The notes: generated by a model from the letters alone, not told the origin. DNA of 64,000 nt from Candidatus Bathyarchaeota archaeon (GCA_018396675.1 JAGTQX010000012.1:58859-122858); one strand, 5' to 3'. Positions 50,788 through 62,251 are shown, counted from the first letter of the stretch. Made by a program: numbers and translations.

Positions 50788-51831
50788 TTGCATTTGATTG
50801 AAATTGACGGAAGCCAAAAAAGCGGAAGCGGCACAATACTTAGGCTTTCAGTGGCCCTAGCTTCAATACTTGGACAACCGTTGCATCTTTATAATATTCG
50901 GCAGAACAGACCGCAGCCGGGCTTGAGACCGCAACATTTAGAAGCTGTTTTAACGGCGGCGAAATTATGCGACGCTCAACTTGAGGGCGTCACAGTGAAT
51001 TCCCGTGAGCTTTGGTTCAATCCAAATGAGGTTAAAGGCGGCGTTTTCGAGGCTGAAATTGGCACGGCTGGTAGCATTCCGATGCTTTTGATGACGGTTC
51101 TGCCTATCTGCATCTTTGCGAAGAACACCGTTCAATTGCATGTTTCAAAGGGCGGAACAGATGTTTTGCACTCGCCAACAATAAATTATATGCGTAACGT
51201 GTTTCTTCCAGTCTTAAAACGTATGGGCGTGAACAGTTCCATAAAAGTTCACAAATATGGTTATTACCCTAAAGGCTTAGGCGAAGTTACGCTTACAGTT
51301 GAGCCATGCAAGGTGCTTCAGCCACTACGCCTAGAAGAGTTTGGCGTGTTGAAAGCTGTTAGAGGCGTGTCAGTGTGCACTTTTCTGGCGGATAGGAAGG
51401 TTGCTGAACGGCAAGCAGCAGCTGCTAAGAGTCACCTTGCGGAACGTGGAATCATAGCCTCCATCCAAATAATTAACGACCAGTCAAACCCCGTTCAAAA
51501 GGGAAGCTCGCTTGTTTTGTGGGCTGAAACTGACGAGGGCATTTTGTTGGGTGCTGACGCGATTGGCGAGCTTAAAAAGGCAAGCGAAGCGGTTGGGAAA
51601 GAGGCCGCCGAAAAACTTTACGCTGAAGTTTCTGCAGAGGCAACGGTTGACGTGCATTTGGCTGACATGCTTGTGCCATACGTGGCGTTAGCGAAGGGTT
51701 CATCCGTCTACCTTACAAGGATGGTTTCAGACCATTTGGAGACCAACATTTGGCTTGCCGAAACTCTTCTTGGAGTCAAATTCAAAACCATGAAGATTAA
51801 TGGGCTTTACAGAGTGGAAAAGGTTGGCTGA
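50788..51831 (+). CDS. rtcA: RNA 3'-terminal phosphate cyclase
   Basis: IDGSQKSGSGTILRLSVALASILGQPLHLYNIRQNRPQPGLRPQHL, HLADMLVPYVALA. Confidence 0.96.
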   Translation: MHLIEIDGSQKSGSGTILRLSVALASILGQPLHLYNIRQNRPQPGLRPQHLEAVLTAAKLCDAQLEGVTVNSRELWFNPNEVKGGVFEAEIGTAGSIPMLLMTVLPICIFAKNTVQLHVSKGGTDVLHSPTINYMRNVFLPVLKRMGVNSSIKVHKYGYYPKGLGEVTLTVEPCKVLQPLRLEEFGVLKAVRGVSVCTFLADRKVAERQAAAAKSHLAERGIIASIQIINDQSNPVQKGSSLVLWAETDEGILLGADAIGELKKASEAVGKEAAEKLYAEVSAEATVDVHLADMLVPYVALAKGSSVYLTRMVSDHLETNIWLAETLLGVKFKTMKINGLYRVEKVG

Positions 51832-51836
51832 ACTGT

Positions 51837-53234
51837 TTGAAGGCTAAAGTTAGGGGAATATACGCAACCGCCTTAACGCGGCTGCTTCTGGAAAACGGTT
51901 TCCAAATAGTCCAATCTTCACAAGCCATAAAAACGCGTTTCAATATTCCGGAAAACAACGCGCCGCCGGACATTAAAATAAAGGATAGATACGACCTTCA
52001 AGGGATAGTTGCTCTAGGCACAGCTGAAGCGGTAAACGTTTTCCAGCGTATTATCCATGCTTCGCTTGAGGATGCTGTAACCCGAAAATGGGATGCAAGC
52101 GTTGACGGCATATACAAGGGCAAAATAGTAGGCGAAAACGATGAGGCTGTTCATGTTCAAATTGGAAACGATTTGGTCGGCGTGCTTTTAAAACAAGAGA
52201 TTCAAAAAGGAAGCCAAGACGAGTTAATTGTCCAAGTTGAAAGGCTGCGGATAGGCAGAAAGAACCCTGCCTTAACAACGCAGATAAAAATTGTCGGAGA
52301 ATACGCCATACTCACGCGGAATGGCAGAGTGGGTGTAAGCCTAAAAATCCGCGACTTAAACGTGCGGGCGCAACTTTACGCTTTGGGGAAAAGTCTAGCG
52401 CCGAATGGTTGGGGAATAATCTGGCGTGAACCAGCCGCCAACAAGCCGAAAGAAACTTTGGAAAACGAAATTGTAAAACTTGCCGAAAAAGTAGATAGTT
52501 TAGATGATAAAGCGGCGTCTGCAAGCGCTCCCGCTCTTCTTGTTGAAGGGTTACATTTTATGAACGTCGAGTTTCCGCACGCTTCTAAAAATGGTTTAGA
52601 CATGTTGAGGGCGTCTGTAACGCCGACAATTAACGGGCATCATTTCTACAAAAGTTGCGGTGGCAAGGTTTCCGCAGCGTTGGAGATGGCTGAAAAACTC
52701 TTGGAAAAAGGCCAAAGCCGTGATGAAGTGGAAGAACTTTTCAAAACACAAATTCGATATGAGTTCCCAGAAGAAGGTTCAACTGTTGATGTGGAACACG
52801 TTAAGCTTGGCGGCGCAGTCTTTCACCTTGGGCAAGCAACGATAGAAGCCTTAAACAACGGTGAGATAAAGTATACGCGAGAAATAAAGGCTGACGGTTT
52901 CTACGACGGTTTAGGCACAGCTAAAGAGGCTGGCGACAAAGCCGTAAGCGAAACAAGACTTGGAGAATGGCAGATAACTACAAAATACTTCTCTAAAAAC
53001 GGGGAATGGAAAGGAACATATGTAAACCTTAACACGCCGGTGGAGCTTTATCCGCAGTCTTTGCGTTACGTGGATTTGGAAATTGACATTTGCGTAAATT
53101 CAAAGGGTGAAGTGAAGGTTTTAGATGTGGAGAAGCTTGAGAAAGCTCTGACAAAAGGTGTAATAAGCGGAAAACTTTTTGAGAAGATAAAAGCTGAAGC
53201 CGACAAAATTCTAAATCGCCTTCCAACTGCATAA
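51837..53234 (+). CDS. FAU-1-like ribonuclease / RNase E/G-type RNA-binding protein
   Basis: N-terminal domain plus DUF402-like C-terminal domain WQITTKYFSKNGEWKGTYVNLNTPVELYP..YVDLEIDI. Confidence 0.85.
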   Translation: MKAKVRGIYATALTRLLLENGFQIVQSSQAIKTRFNIPENNAPPDIKIKDRYDLQGIVALGTAEAVNVFQRIIHASLEDAVTRKWDASVDGIYKGKIVGENDEAVHVQIGNDLVGVLLKQEIQKGSQDELIVQVERLRIGRKNPALTTQIKIVGEYAILTRNGRVGVSLKIRDLNVRAQLYALGKSLAPNGWGIIWREPAANKPKETLENEIVKLAEKVDSLDDKAASASAPALLVEGLHFMNVEFPHASKNGLDMLRASVTPTINGHHFYKSCGGKVSAALEMAEKLLEKGQSRDEVEELFKTQIRYEFPEEGSTVDVEHVKLGGAVFHLGQATIEALNNGEIKYTREIKADGFYDGLGTAKEAGDKAVSETRLGEWQITTKYFSKNGEWKGTYVNLNTPVELYPQSLRYVDLEIDICVNSKGEVKVLDVEKLEKALTKGVISGKLFEKIKAEADKILNRLPTA

Positions 53235-53279
53235 GCGAGAAACAAGCTATTTTTATTTAGTATCCAAACTTATCTAGCA

Positions 53280-54635
53280 TTGGAGAAAACAGAGTTGGTT
53301 GTTGACACGGTTCTTAAAAATTTGAAAGCTTATCTGGGAAACGACGTGATGGAATGCTGCCTAGCAATAGAAGACGGCAGAATTTTCAAAATCGGGAAAG
53401 AATCAAACATGCCGAAAGCCAACGCCGAAATCAACCTTAACGGGCTTCTGGTTCTGCCTGGCTTAATTGATGTTCACGTGCATTTGAGAGATGAAGGTAA
53501 AGCCTACAAAGAGGACTTTTACAGCGGAACGGCAGCTGCGGCGGCTGGCGGAATAACAACGGTTTTGGACATGCCTAACAATGCTCCAGTAACTATGAGT
53601 GTTGAAACTCTGCGAAGTCGAATGGAGAAAGCTGAGAAAGATAGTTTAATTGTCGTCGGTTTCTATTCCGCTTTCCCCGATGACATTAAAAAAATCCCAG
53701 AAATAATGCGCGAAGGCGCATTTGCCTTTAAACTTTTCCTAAACGAGCAGATAGGCGGATTAAACATTGATGACGACCGCGCATTAACGGAAGCCTTCCA
53801 AACTGTTGCATCAAAGATTCCAGTTGCAGTTCACGCTGAAGACAGATCCATTGTGAAAAATGCAGAGAAAGTGTTCAAGCAAAAAGGACAAAACGACATA
53901 GCTGCCTTTCTTGAGGCGCATTCTGAAAAAGCTGAAGTTAAAGCCATAAAACGCATAATAGCCATCGCCAGAAAAACAGGCGCACACGTGCATGTTTGCC
54001 ACGTGAGCACTGCAAACGTTTTGAGAATGGTGGCTGATGCCAAAAAGTCTGGGTTGTCCTTAACGTGTGAAGTGACACCGCATCATCTGTTTTTGTCCAG
54101 TGAAGATTTGAAACGTTTGGGCACTTTAGCTTTGACTGTGCCTCCGTTAAGAGAAAGAAACCATGCAGAGTCTCTCTGGGAAGGCGTTAAAAACGGTGTT
54201 GTCGACGCCATTGCTTCAGATCATGCGCCACACACGATTGAAGAGAAGGAGGCAAGCGTCGTCTGGGACGTTAAGGTTGGTGTGCCGGGACTTGAGACCA
54301 CGTTGCCGCTTTTGCTCACGGAAGTTAATGCTGGAAGAATCGGTTTGGCTGATGTGGTCAGACTTATGGCTGAAAACCCCGCGAAAATTTTCAACCTTAA
54401 AGGTAGAGGAAGCCTAAAGGAGGGAAACAAGGCTGATCTGGTGGTTGTCGGCTTGAAAAGGAGGCACAGACTGGACGCGTCACGTTTCCATTCAAAAGCG
54501 AAATATTCCCCGTTTGACGGCAAACTTGTTAAGGGCAAGCCTGTGAAAACTTTTGTAGGCGGAAGACTTGTTATGGATGAAGGCGAAATAGTTGCCAAAG
54601 CTGGATGCGGCGAAATAATTAAGGGTGGAGCTTGA
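53280..54635 (+). CDS. pyrC: Dihydroorotase
   Basis: PGLIDVHVHLRDEG, AITSDHAPH-like AIASDHAPH, GVPGLETTLPLLL. Confidence 0.94.
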   Translation: MEKTELVVDTVLKNLKAYLGNDVMECCLAIEDGRIFKIGKESNMPKANAEINLNGLLVLPGLIDVHVHLRDEGKAYKEDFYSGTAAAAAGGITTVLDMPNNAPVTMSVETLRSRMEKAEKDSLIVVGFYSAFPDDIKKIPEIMREGAFAFKLFLNEQIGGLNIDDDRALTEAFQTVASKIPVAVHAEDRSIVKNAEKVFKQKGQNDIAAFLEAHSEKAEVKAIKRIIAIARKTGAHVHVCHVSTANVLRMVADAKKSGLSLTCEVTPHHLFLSSEDLKRLGTLALTVPPLRERNHAESLWEGVKNGVVDAIASDHAPHTIEEKEASVVWDVKVGVPGLETTLPLLLTEVNAGRIGLADVVRLMAENPAKIFNLKGRGSLKEGNKADLVVVGLKRRHRLDASRFHSKAKYSPFDGKLVKGKPVKTFVGGRLVMDEGEIVAKAGCGEIIKGGA

Positions 54636-54641
54636 AAAGGC

Positions 54642-55121
54642 GTGAAATTCATAGCAGATGGAATGCTGGGAAAACTTACACGTTGGCTTAGAATGCTTGG
54701 GCACAACGTAAAGTACTCGAACAAGCTTGACGATGCACAGCTAATCACGATAGCAAAAAAGGAACAGCGAATACTTCTGACGAGAGATTTGGAACTTTAC
54801 CAGCAAGCCACAGCAAAAGGAGTGCAAGCCTTCTACGTTGACGGACAAACAGAAGCTGAAAAACTTGCGAAACTCGCCCAAAAACTGGACATAAGCCTGG
54901 ACATAGACATGGCAACATCACGGTGTCCAAAATGCAACGCTCGAGTAAAACCCGTACCAAAAGAGAAGGTAGCCGACAAAGTTGAAGAAAGCACTTTCAC
55001 ATGCTATCACGAGTTCTGGGAATGCCCAAAATGCGGACAAGTATACTGGCAAGGTGCCCACTGGACAAGAATAAGGAAAACATTGGAAGAAGCCAAAAAC
55101 TCAAAAAATTTCAAAAGTTAA
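54642..55121 (+). CDS. Mut7-C RNase-domain protein
   Basis: FIADGMLGKLTRWLRMLGHNVKY, ILLTRD, CPKCNARV...CPKCGQVYWQGAHW. Confidence 0.9.
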   Translation: MKFIADGMLGKLTRWLRMLGHNVKYSNKLDDAQLITIAKKEQRILLTRDLELYQQATAKGVQAFYVDGQTEAEKLAKLAQKLDISLDIDMATSRCPKCNARVKPVPKEKVADKVEESTFTCYHEFWECPKCGQVYWQGAHWTRIRKTLEEAKNSKNFKS

Positions 55122-55199
55122 CATTTTTTTAGCTAACAATGGAAACTGCACAAAAAATTAATTAATTTGTAAAATAGCAAATGGGAATTAGAGGAAAAG

Positions 55200-55991
55200 T
55201 TGTTAATGGGAAAACCTGAACATGAGTTATCAATCGGGGAAATTTTAGAATTGGCATTTAATCTTTACACTAAAAATTTCCTCGTGTTCTTTTTTCCAAT
55301 ACTTATTATGATGGTGTTTTCCGGAATCGTAAGCGCTGTTGTCGCAAGCTTTGTTAACGAAGCATTATCCAACATGCCAATGTATGGAACTCTGCCGGAA
55401 GTTTTAGACTGGCTTACTAATTTCCTGCAAACTTTTATTCCGATAGCATTAGCTGCTACCCTTCTATCGTGGATTATAAGCGCGACTACGCAAGGAATCT
55501 GTGTCAAATGCGCCGCAGATTTAATAGAAAAAGGCCGTGCAAGCCTCGGAGAAGCTGTCAATTTCACAATTTACAAAATTTTTACACTGATAATAGCGGT
55601 GATTGTTACGAATTTATTAATTGTGTTGGGCTGCTTAGCGCTTATAATTCCTGGAATACTGTTGGCTATAATGTTTTACCTCGTTATTCCAGTGATTGTG
55701 GTGGAGGATATTGGTGTATTGGATGGCATTTCTAGGAGCAGAACACTTGTAGGTAATCGTTGGTTGAAAACGTTCGCTATTGCACTAATACTGGGCATAG
55801 TTAGCATGTTGGCCTATTACATTGGCAATCTGATTGGTCGACCATTAGGCACGTTCAATGTTGTAGTTGGAAGTGTTATATCCGCTTTTGTTCAGCCTAT
55901 TGTTGTGATTTCTGCAACTGTTTACTATTATGCCATGTTGGCAAAGGAGGCTAAAATGAAACTTCCGCCTCCTCCTCCACCGCCTTTCTAA
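55200..55991 (+). CDS. Multi-pass membrane protein with polyproline C-terminus
   Basis: Five to six hydrophobic helices; ends PPPPPPPF. Confidence 0.7.
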   Translation: MLMGKPEHELSIGEILELAFNLYTKNFLVFFFPILIMMVFSGIVSAVVASFVNEALSNMPMYGTLPEVLDWLTNFLQTFIPIALAATLLSWIISATTQGICVKCAADLIEKGRASLGEAVNFTIYKIFTLIIAVIVTNLLIVLGCLALIIPGILLAIMFYLVIPVIVVEDIGVLDGISRSRTLVGNRWLKTFAIALILGIVSMLAYYIGNLIGRPLGTFNVVVGSVISAFVQPIVVISATVYYYAMLAKEAKMKLPPPPPPPF

Positions 55992-56020
55992 ATTGAAGAA
56001 CAAAATTGTGGAGAAGCGGG

Positions 56021-56260
56021 TTACTTTTCTTCTTCTAAAAGCCACTTCAATGGTATGTCCTGATATGTTCCGTCTGGCAGCGTCCGTCTGATGGTTATCG
56101 GCAGTATGCCCGCTTCAAGCTCCCTTAAGGCTATGTCTATGGGGCTGGAGAACCCTTCTGGGACATCAACAAGTATTGGAGCGCCCATTGATATTTGAAG
56201 GGCTCTAGCTCCTACTACTCTTGCCTTCTCGAAACGTGTAAGCTTCGGTGGACCTATCAA
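56021..56260 (-). CDS. rpoK: RNA polymerase subunit K
   Basis: [26 protein letters not shown]. Confidence 0.93.
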   Translation of the reverse strand: MIGPPKLTRFEKARVVGARALQISMGAPILVDVPEGFSSPIDIALRELEAGILPITIRRTLPDGTYQDIPLKWLLEEEK

Positions 56261-56287
56261 AATTTTCTTCTCTTTTGTTGACGTAAT

Positions 56288-57967
56288 CTAATACTCCCCA
56301 GCACCGGGATATTCGCCGCCTGGTGGACCTTTAGACGGCATTGGGGGAGTTTTGGCTTTTCCAGCCGCTATGACATCGTCGATTTTCAGTATCAGCGACG
56401 CGGCTTCTGTTGCGGATTTTATAACTTGCTTTTTAACGGATATCGGCTCGAAAACTCCGGCTTCGCGCATGTCTTGAACTTTTCCGGATAGCACCTCAAT
56501 TCCAGTCCATGCCTCACCTTTCTCGTGTTTTGCCCGTAGTTCTGATAGTATGTCTATTGGATCTAAACCGGCGTTTTCTGTTAGTGTTGCTGGAATGGCT
56601 TCAAGAGCTTCAGCGAAACTTTTTACGGCTAGTTGTTCTCTGCCCGGAAGGGTTTCCGCATACTTTTTCAGTGCACGGGCAATTTCAAGTTCTGGTGCGC
56701 CTCCACCAGCTAGGATTTTTGGTTCTTCAACGATGTCGCGGACAACACATAAAGCGTCGTGCAGTGAACGTTCAGCCTCGTCTATTAGGCGTTCCGTTGC
56801 GCCTCTTATCAAAATTGTAACCGCTCGTGGATGCTTGCATCCTTCTACAAACGTCATTTTATCGTTGCCAATTTTGCGTTCTTCAACTAGGCTTGCGTAG
56901 CCCAAGTCTGATGGGCTCACGTCATCTAGGTTAGTTATTATTTTTCCTCCAGTGGCTTTTGCAAGTTTTTCCACGTCTGATTTTTTGATTCTACGCACTG
57001 CAAGTATTCCTTTTCTGGCCAAGAAATGCTGCGCCATATCGTCTATGCCTTTTTGGCATAGTACAACATTTGCGCCTATTGCGGCGAGTTTTTCAACCAT
57101 TTCCTTCAGCATGGCTTCTTCTTGTTTTAGGAAAGCATCCATTTGCTCTGGGCTTTCAATGTTGATTTTCGCGTCAAACTCTGTTTTTTCAATTTCCAGT
57201 GAAGCGTCAAGTATTGCTATTTTCGCGTTTTCCACTCGTTTCGGCATTCCAGAGTGAACTACTTCCTTGTCCAGCACTATGCCGTTTATCAGCGTCGTGT
57301 CTTTTATCGATTCTCCTGCTTTCTTCTCGACTTTTATGTCGTCTATGTCTGCCTTATATTCGCCGTTTTCTTTTTCTGCAACCTGCAGAACCGCTTTAAC
57401 AGCTAATTCAGCAAGGTATTCGCGGTGTTCCGCCACAAGCTTGCTCGCCATACACGTCATTGCAGCCTTTTTTAAATGTTCTTGAGAGTTCAAATTGACG
57501 GGTATTGCTATTTTCTCCACAACTTCCAAAGCTTTTTCAGCGGCTTTTTTGTAGCCGTCAATTATTATGGTTGGGTGAATGTTTTTGTTTATAAGCTCCT
57601 CAGCCTTGTTTAGCAGTTCGCCTGAAAGCACGACAGCCGTTGTTGTTCCGTCTCCAGCCTCGTTATCCTGTGTTTTCGCAACTTCAACCATCATTTTTGC
57701 GGCTGGATGCTGCACATCCATCTCATCCAAGATTGTGCGTCCGTCGCTTGTCACTGTCACGTCGCCGAAGCTGTCAACAAGCATTTTATCCATGCCTTTC
57801 GGGCCGAGTGAGCTTTTCACGGTTTCAGCTATAATGCGCGCTGCCATTATATTCGTGTGTTGGGCTTCCTTTCCCCTCGAGCGGCTTGAACCTTCCTTCA
57901 ATATTAGAACTGGGACTCCTGTTGATGCGGGTGATGACAAGTCAAACAACCTCCTAATGCGTCTCAA
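56288..57967 (-). CDS. Thermosome subunit (group II chaperonin)
   Basis: [42 protein letters not shown]; true start probably slightly downstream of the ORF start. Confidence 0.97.
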   Translation of the reverse strand: MRRIRRLFDLSSPASTGVPVLILKEGSSRSRGKEAQHTNIMAARIIAETVKSSLGPKGMDKMLVDSFGDVTVTSDGRTILDEMDVQHPAAKMMVEVAKTQDNEAGDGTTTAVVLSGELLNKAEELINKNIHPTIIIDGYKKAAEKALEVVEKIAIPVNLNSQEHLKKAAMTCMASKLVAEHREYLAELAVKAVLQVAEKENGEYKADIDDIKVEKKAGESIKDTTLINGIVLDKEVVHSGMPKRVENAKIAILDASLEIEKTEFDAKINIESPEQMDAFLKQEEAMLKEMVEKLAAIGANVVLCQKGIDDMAQHFLARKGILAVRRIKKSDVEKLAKATGGKIITNLDDVSPSDLGYASLVEERKIGNDKMTFVEGCKHPRAVTILIRGATERLIDEAERSLHDALCVVRDIVEEPKILAGGGAPELEIARALKKYAETLPGREQLAVKSFAEALEAIPATLTENAGLDPIDILSELRAKHEKGEAWTGIEVLSGKVQDMREAGVFEPISVKKQVIKSATEAASLILKIDDVIAAGKAKTPPMPSKGPPGGEYPGAGEY

Positions 57968-58013
57968 TGAGAAACAGCATTACAATATAAATTTTTCTAA
58001 AAAGGCTGACGTT

Positions 58014-59144
58014 TTAGGTTGGTTTCAAGGCTGATTTTAGCCCATTCCCCGTCAAAACTATCAAAGTTTTCTCTCCGCTTGCCGCTTCGCCAACTTTCAA
58101 CTGTTTCTTGTAGGCCGCATAAGCAACTGCAGAGCTTGGCTCAACAAAAAAGCCTTGATTTGCAAGTTCTTTAAAAGCTTGAAAAATTTCTTCCTCTTCA
58201 ACCATAACCGTGTCGCCGTTCGCGGCCCTCAAACTTTTCGTCATTGTTTCCAGAAGCGGTGGGTTCGTGCTAACCAACGCGTCAGCCAAAGAGCTTATTT
58301 TTTCCGGAGGTGTATATGAAAGGTTTTTGAAGCGGTGGTGAAGCGGCGAAACTTGGCTTGTCTGGCAAGCAACGATTTTTGGCATGAAATCGGCAACAGC
58401 TGACTTCAGCAAATGTTTGAACCCCTCTATAACGCCTAACAGTAGTGTTCCAGCAGAAACTGGCAAGTAAACTCTTTCTGGGACATGCCACACAAACTGT
58501 TCAGCTACCTCATATGCAAGACTTCTTATTCCATCACGGAAAATTGGGTGAAATATGTGCCCAACATAAAACTTTCCTTTATCCGCTTTTTGCGCTTCAT
58601 CAGCAACATGAGCCCTTGAGCCAGAAACTTTGACAACATCAGCACCGTAGAACATTATCTGGTTCAGTTTTGGTCCTGAAACATTTTCTGGAACGTAAAT
58701 TTTAGCCTTAACTCCTGCGCGTGCGGCATAGGCTGCTATTGAAGCGCCAGCGTTGCCGGATGAATCTTCAGAAAGATAGCCCCCAACTTTTTTCACTTGT
58801 TCATGCAAAGCCGATATCAAAACCGTTGAGCCTCTATCTTTGAAGGAACCAGTTGGATTAAGGTTCTCAAGTTTAAAGTATAGATTTTCAGAAAACTTGA
58901 CAAGCGGAGTCCAACCCTCACCCAGAGTTATGATGTTATCTTTTTTCACGTAAGGAAAGAGTTTTGCATAACGCCAGACATCAAAGCGTTTCTTATTTAC
59001 TTCTCCTTTTTTAAAGTTTAAGTGAATTCGAACAGTTGTTATGCCTCCGCAATTAGGACACCTAAATTCCAGCATGTTTTCTGATCTGCAACCGCATGAT
59101 AGACATTTAAGCTCATAACTCATGTAAACACCCAACCATTTCAT
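58014..59144 (-). CDS. thrC: Threonine synthase
   Basis: [41 protein letters not shown]. Confidence 0.93.
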   Translation of the reverse strand: MKWLGVYMSYELKCLSCGCRSENMLEFRCPNCGGITTVRIHLNFKKGEVNKKRFDVWRYAKLFPYVKKDNIITLGEGWTPLVKFSENLYFKLENLNPTGSFKDRGSTVLISALHEQVKKVGGYLSEDSSGNAGASIAAYAARAGVKAKIYVPENVSGPKLNQIMFYGADVVKVSGSRAHVADEAQKADKGKFYVGHIFHPIFRDGIRSLAYEVAEQFVWHVPERVYLPVSAGTLLLGVIEGFKHLLKSAVADFMPKIVACQTSQVSPLHHRFKNLSYTPPEKISSLADALVSTNPPLLETMTKSLRAANGDTVMVEEEEIFQAFKELANQGFFVEPSSAVAYAAYKKQLKVGEAASGEKTLIVLTGNGLKSALKPT

Positions 59145-59189
59145 AAAAAGTAGGTGGGATTGTATAATAATTGTTGTTGTATGAGTGTT

Positions 59190-59489
59190 TCAGTTTTGTG
59201 CATGTCTTTTGTATAGCGCTTTTTTAGGGTCTTTAAGCAGTAAAGCTATTTCCCAAATGATTAGGCCGGTTATGACTAGAATTGTTCCTAGAACTGTTGC
59301 TTCGGCTGTCATTTCGAGGAAGTCGCCGCCTTCCATGAGGTAGCCCATAGCATGGTCGACTAGGACCATTATTGTTGCTCCCCAGTAGATTAGGGTTAGC
59401 AGTTTAAGCATGTAAACGTCGTTTTCAGCTTTTGAGTACCATATGGCGGTTGTTAATGTTGCGGCTGACGCTAACAGTATTAGCCACAT
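59190..59489 (-). CDS. Three-TM small membrane protein
   Basis: LKLLTLIYWGATIMVLVDHAMGYLMEGGDFLEM. Confidence 0.6.
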   Translation of the reverse strand: MWLILLASAATLTTAIWYSKAENDVYMLKLLTLIYWGATIMVLVDHAMGYLMEGGDFLEMTAEATVLGTILVITGLIIWEIALLLKDPKKALYKRHAQN

Positions 59490-59563
59490 TTGTTTTTTCC
59501 TCCGTTAACCTTATTAGCCAGTATTACTTTTATTAATTTCGGTATTACTTAAGGTGAGAACGC

Positions 59564-59932
59564 ATGGCATGCTTCCTAGTTCCGATGATACTGGCAATAA
59601 TAACGTCAACAATACAGAAAACGGCTCGGAACACGGCTCAAAAACTGAAACTATGGCTGCTTAACGCGTTACTTTGGGGCGGAGTGATACTTCTCACAGT
59701 TGAACATGTTTGGCACGGCGAAGTTACCCCATGGCCACCATATTTAACAGCGATGAGCAACCCCGCAGACATACCTATCATGCTTCACGAAATGTCTACG
59801 ATAGGCACGGCTATGTCAGTTGTAACATTATGCACCTGGGCGGCGACACTGGCAATAAGCAATTTGATAACGCCGAAAATAACCGCGTTCAAGCAAATGG
59901 GCGCGGCAAACAAAACCAACACTACAATATAA
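59564..59932 (+). CDS. Three-TM small membrane protein, apparently paralogous to 59190-59489
   Basis: LKLWLLNALLWGGVILLTVEHVWHGEVTPWPPYL. Confidence 0.6.
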   Translation: MACFLVPMILAIITSTIQKTARNTAQKLKLWLLNALLWGGVILLTVEHVWHGEVTPWPPYLTAMSNPADIPIMLHEMSTIGTAMSVVTLCTWAATLAISNLITPKITAFKQMGAANKTNTTI

Positions 59933-60137
59933 CCCGCAAAACCTCTCTTCCTATCAAAGTTAACAATAAACAAATAAACATCGAGAATCGTCAATAAGGC
60001 TCTTGTAAAACTCAGTCTAACTACTTTGTTCTGCTTTTTTACAAATTTGCGCTTCTTTTATTCATTGATTGTTTTTTGTTATTGTTTAGTTTTCCCGCAA
60101 GTCATAAAAGCCAAATAGGCAAATGTAAACTTGGTAG

Positions 60138-60611
60138 TTGCCTGTGTTGAAAGTGATTGTTGTTTACGAGTCCATGTATGGCAACACTAAACGCGTTGCG
60201 GAAACGATTGTGGAAGGAATAAATGAGGCTGATGGAGTGGATGTCTCTATTGTGGAGTTGAAACGGGTTGAACTAAACGGGATTGCTGATTACGACGCAA
60301 TTCTTATTGGTTCACCTAATCATTTTGGAGGCCCGACAAGAGGCATAAAAGGCTTCATTGACAAACTTGGCAAGCTTCAGTTGAACGGAAAATTTTTCGC
60401 TTTTTTTGACACTTACATGGGAAACGACTTCGAGAAAGCAGCAAATAAGATGGAGAAACAAATAAGCAGTAAAATCCAGAAAATAAAACATCCAATTTTA
60501 AGCTTATCAATAAAAGTTCAAGGAATAAAAGGACCAATTGCTGACGGCGAACTCTACAAATGTAAAGAATTCGGAAAACAAATAGCGGCTCACATTAAAG
60601 AGGGATTTTGA
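60138..60611 (+). CDS. Flavodoxin-fold protein
   Basis: VVYESMYGNTKRVAETIVEGI, LIGSPNHFGGPTRGIKGFIDKLG. Confidence 0.92.
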   Translation: MPVLKVIVVYESMYGNTKRVAETIVEGINEADGVDVSIVELKRVELNGIADYDAILIGSPNHFGGPTRGIKGFIDKLGKLQLNGKFFAFFDTYMGNDFEKAANKMEKQISSKIQKIKHPILSLSIKVQGIKGPIADGELYKCKEFGKQIAAHIKEGF

Positions 60612-60979
60612 AGATGGCGAACAAAGGAGTTATCATTATGGCTGTTCTATGGATTTTGCAATCCGTTGGCAGACTCTGTTTTGCATTCTTGGGCGGCCCA
60701 GAAGGAATGGGCCAATTCTTGGACGTCCAAATTTCCAACTTAACTTCTCAAGTAATGTTTCTAATGTTCTTGCTGCTTGGAGTCATTGGACTTTTCGCTG
60801 CTGTTAGCCTTCTAGTCAAGCAAAAATTGGGTTTTTGGGTCACAACTTCAATTAGCATCGCAACCATAGCCTTCGATGTTTGGGGATGTACAATACAGTA
60901 CACCGCAGCCATCGGTTTCGTGTTACCGATAATATCAATAATCTATTTGTACGCTAGAAAATCAGAAATTTTGCATTAA
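60608..60979 (+). CDS. Small membrane protein
   Basis: Four hydrophobic segments; overlaps flavodoxin stop. Confidence 0.65.
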   Translation: MKMANKGVIIMAVLWILQSVGRLCFAFLGGPEGMGQFLDVQISNLTSQVMFLMFLLLGVIGLFAAVSLLVKQKLGFWVTTSISIATIAFDVWGCTIQYTAAIGFVLPIISIIYLYARKSEILH

Positions 60980-61037
60980 CCGGCCGATGCGAATGCAAAC
61001 GGGCAACCAAACAGAATCAACGTATACTTTTATTAGG

Positions 61038-61706
61038 TTATTCTCTGCTTGCAAGTATTACAATGTAGTCAGCTGTATCAGCGCATACGTCGGCAGCATG
61101 TTCGATAAACTCTACAAGGTCATCGAAGATTATGACTGCGCCGCTGCCCATTTTATCGGAATATTTGATGAATGAAGTTTTTGTTTCTAAATAGTTATCG
61201 TCAATTTTCTTTTCGATTTCCTCGACTTTTTTTGCGCCGTTTATGGCTCCAGCAGAATCTACCGCTATTTTTTCAATGCTTCCTCTTAATGCGTGAGCGC
61301 ATTCCACAAGAAGCGCGGTCATGCGGGCAGTGCTTTCCCATAGTTCTTTTGGAATTTTTGCTTCCTCAAGCATTTTGATGCATCTTCCAGTATCCTTAAC
61401 GTGGTCGGCGAGTGTGTCAAGACGTTTAACAAGATGCATCAAGTCTTCACGGTATTCCGCGAATAGGGCCACGCCCTTTGACAATTCCTTGAAAACTTCT
61501 GTTCGCAGTCTGTCAACTTCCTTTTCAACCTTGAAAATGTTGTCAATGTATTGCGTTGCTTCTTTTTTGTTGCCTTCCGCCATTTTCTGCATGGCTTGAT
61601 TCAAAAGCGTAACCGTGTCAAGCGCTTTGGTTATCTGATCCTGTGCCAAGTCAAGTGCTTTTGTTCTCCGTCGCCTCTCAAACCACGCGTAGCTTTTACT
61701 TTCCAA
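61038..61706 (-). CDS. DUF47/PhoU-like protein
   Basis: All-helical; EVDRLRTEVFKELSKG, DTLADHVKDTGRCI. Confidence 0.85.
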   Translation of the reverse strand: MESKSYAWFERRRRTKALDLAQDQITKALDTVTLLNQAMQKMAEGNKKEATQYIDNIFKVEKEVDRLRTEVFKELSKGVALFAEYREDLMHLVKRLDTLADHVKDTGRCIKMLEEAKIPKELWESTARMTALLVECAHALRGSIEKIAVDSAGAINGAKKVEEIEKKIDDNYLETKTSFIKYSDKMGSGAVIIFDDLVEFIEHAADVCADTADYIVILASRE

Positions 61707-61773
61707 GTTTCCATCTCCTTTAACATAGCTTTTTCATAAAATGCTTATAACACTTTGCAAACTTTAGCATGTG

Positions 61774-62238
61774 TTAAACTTCGTGTTCAGTGACCCAATA
61801 AGCTTTCGTTTTTCCATTTATGGCTGTAACATACTCTTTTTTGAAGATCGGCGCCTCTCGCTTGTATCTTTCAACAGCCTCTCTTAAGGCTGGGAAAACG
61901 TTTTCTCTGTGAGAGCCCGCAACAACAACATACACTAGGTCTTCGCCGACGTTAAACTCGCCTAGAAAATGGTGAATCTGCACGTCAACCAAGCCGTATT
62001 TTCTCTTTATGTCGCTGCATATGCTTGACAGCACTTCATCGGCTTTCTCCTCATAAGCTTCTATCTCTAATTTTTGAACTTTTTCGCCATTCACGTTTTC
62101 TCCGCGGACAACACCAATAAACAAAGCTAAGGCTCCAGTCTTTGCAAATGCGCCCTCGTTTTTCACCGTCCCGATTAAGTCTACTATGGAGAAGGCGCCT
62201 TTTTGATGGACATGTTTCCCGCTCATAACACATCGCAT
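61774..62238 (-). CDS. moaE: Molybdopterin synthase catalytic subunit
   Basis: GALALFIGVVRGENVNGEKV, VYVVVAGSHRENVFPALREAVERYKREAPIFKKEY. Confidence 0.93.
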   Translation of the reverse strand: MRCVMSGKHVHQKGAFSIVDLIGTVKNEGAFAKTGALALFIGVVRGENVNGEKVQKLEIEAYEEKADEVLSSICSDIKRKYGLVDVQIHHFLGEFNVGEDLVYVVVAGSHRENVFPALREAVERYKREAPIFKKEYVTAINGKTKAYWVTEHEV

Positions 62239-62251
62239 TCCTTGTATTTGA

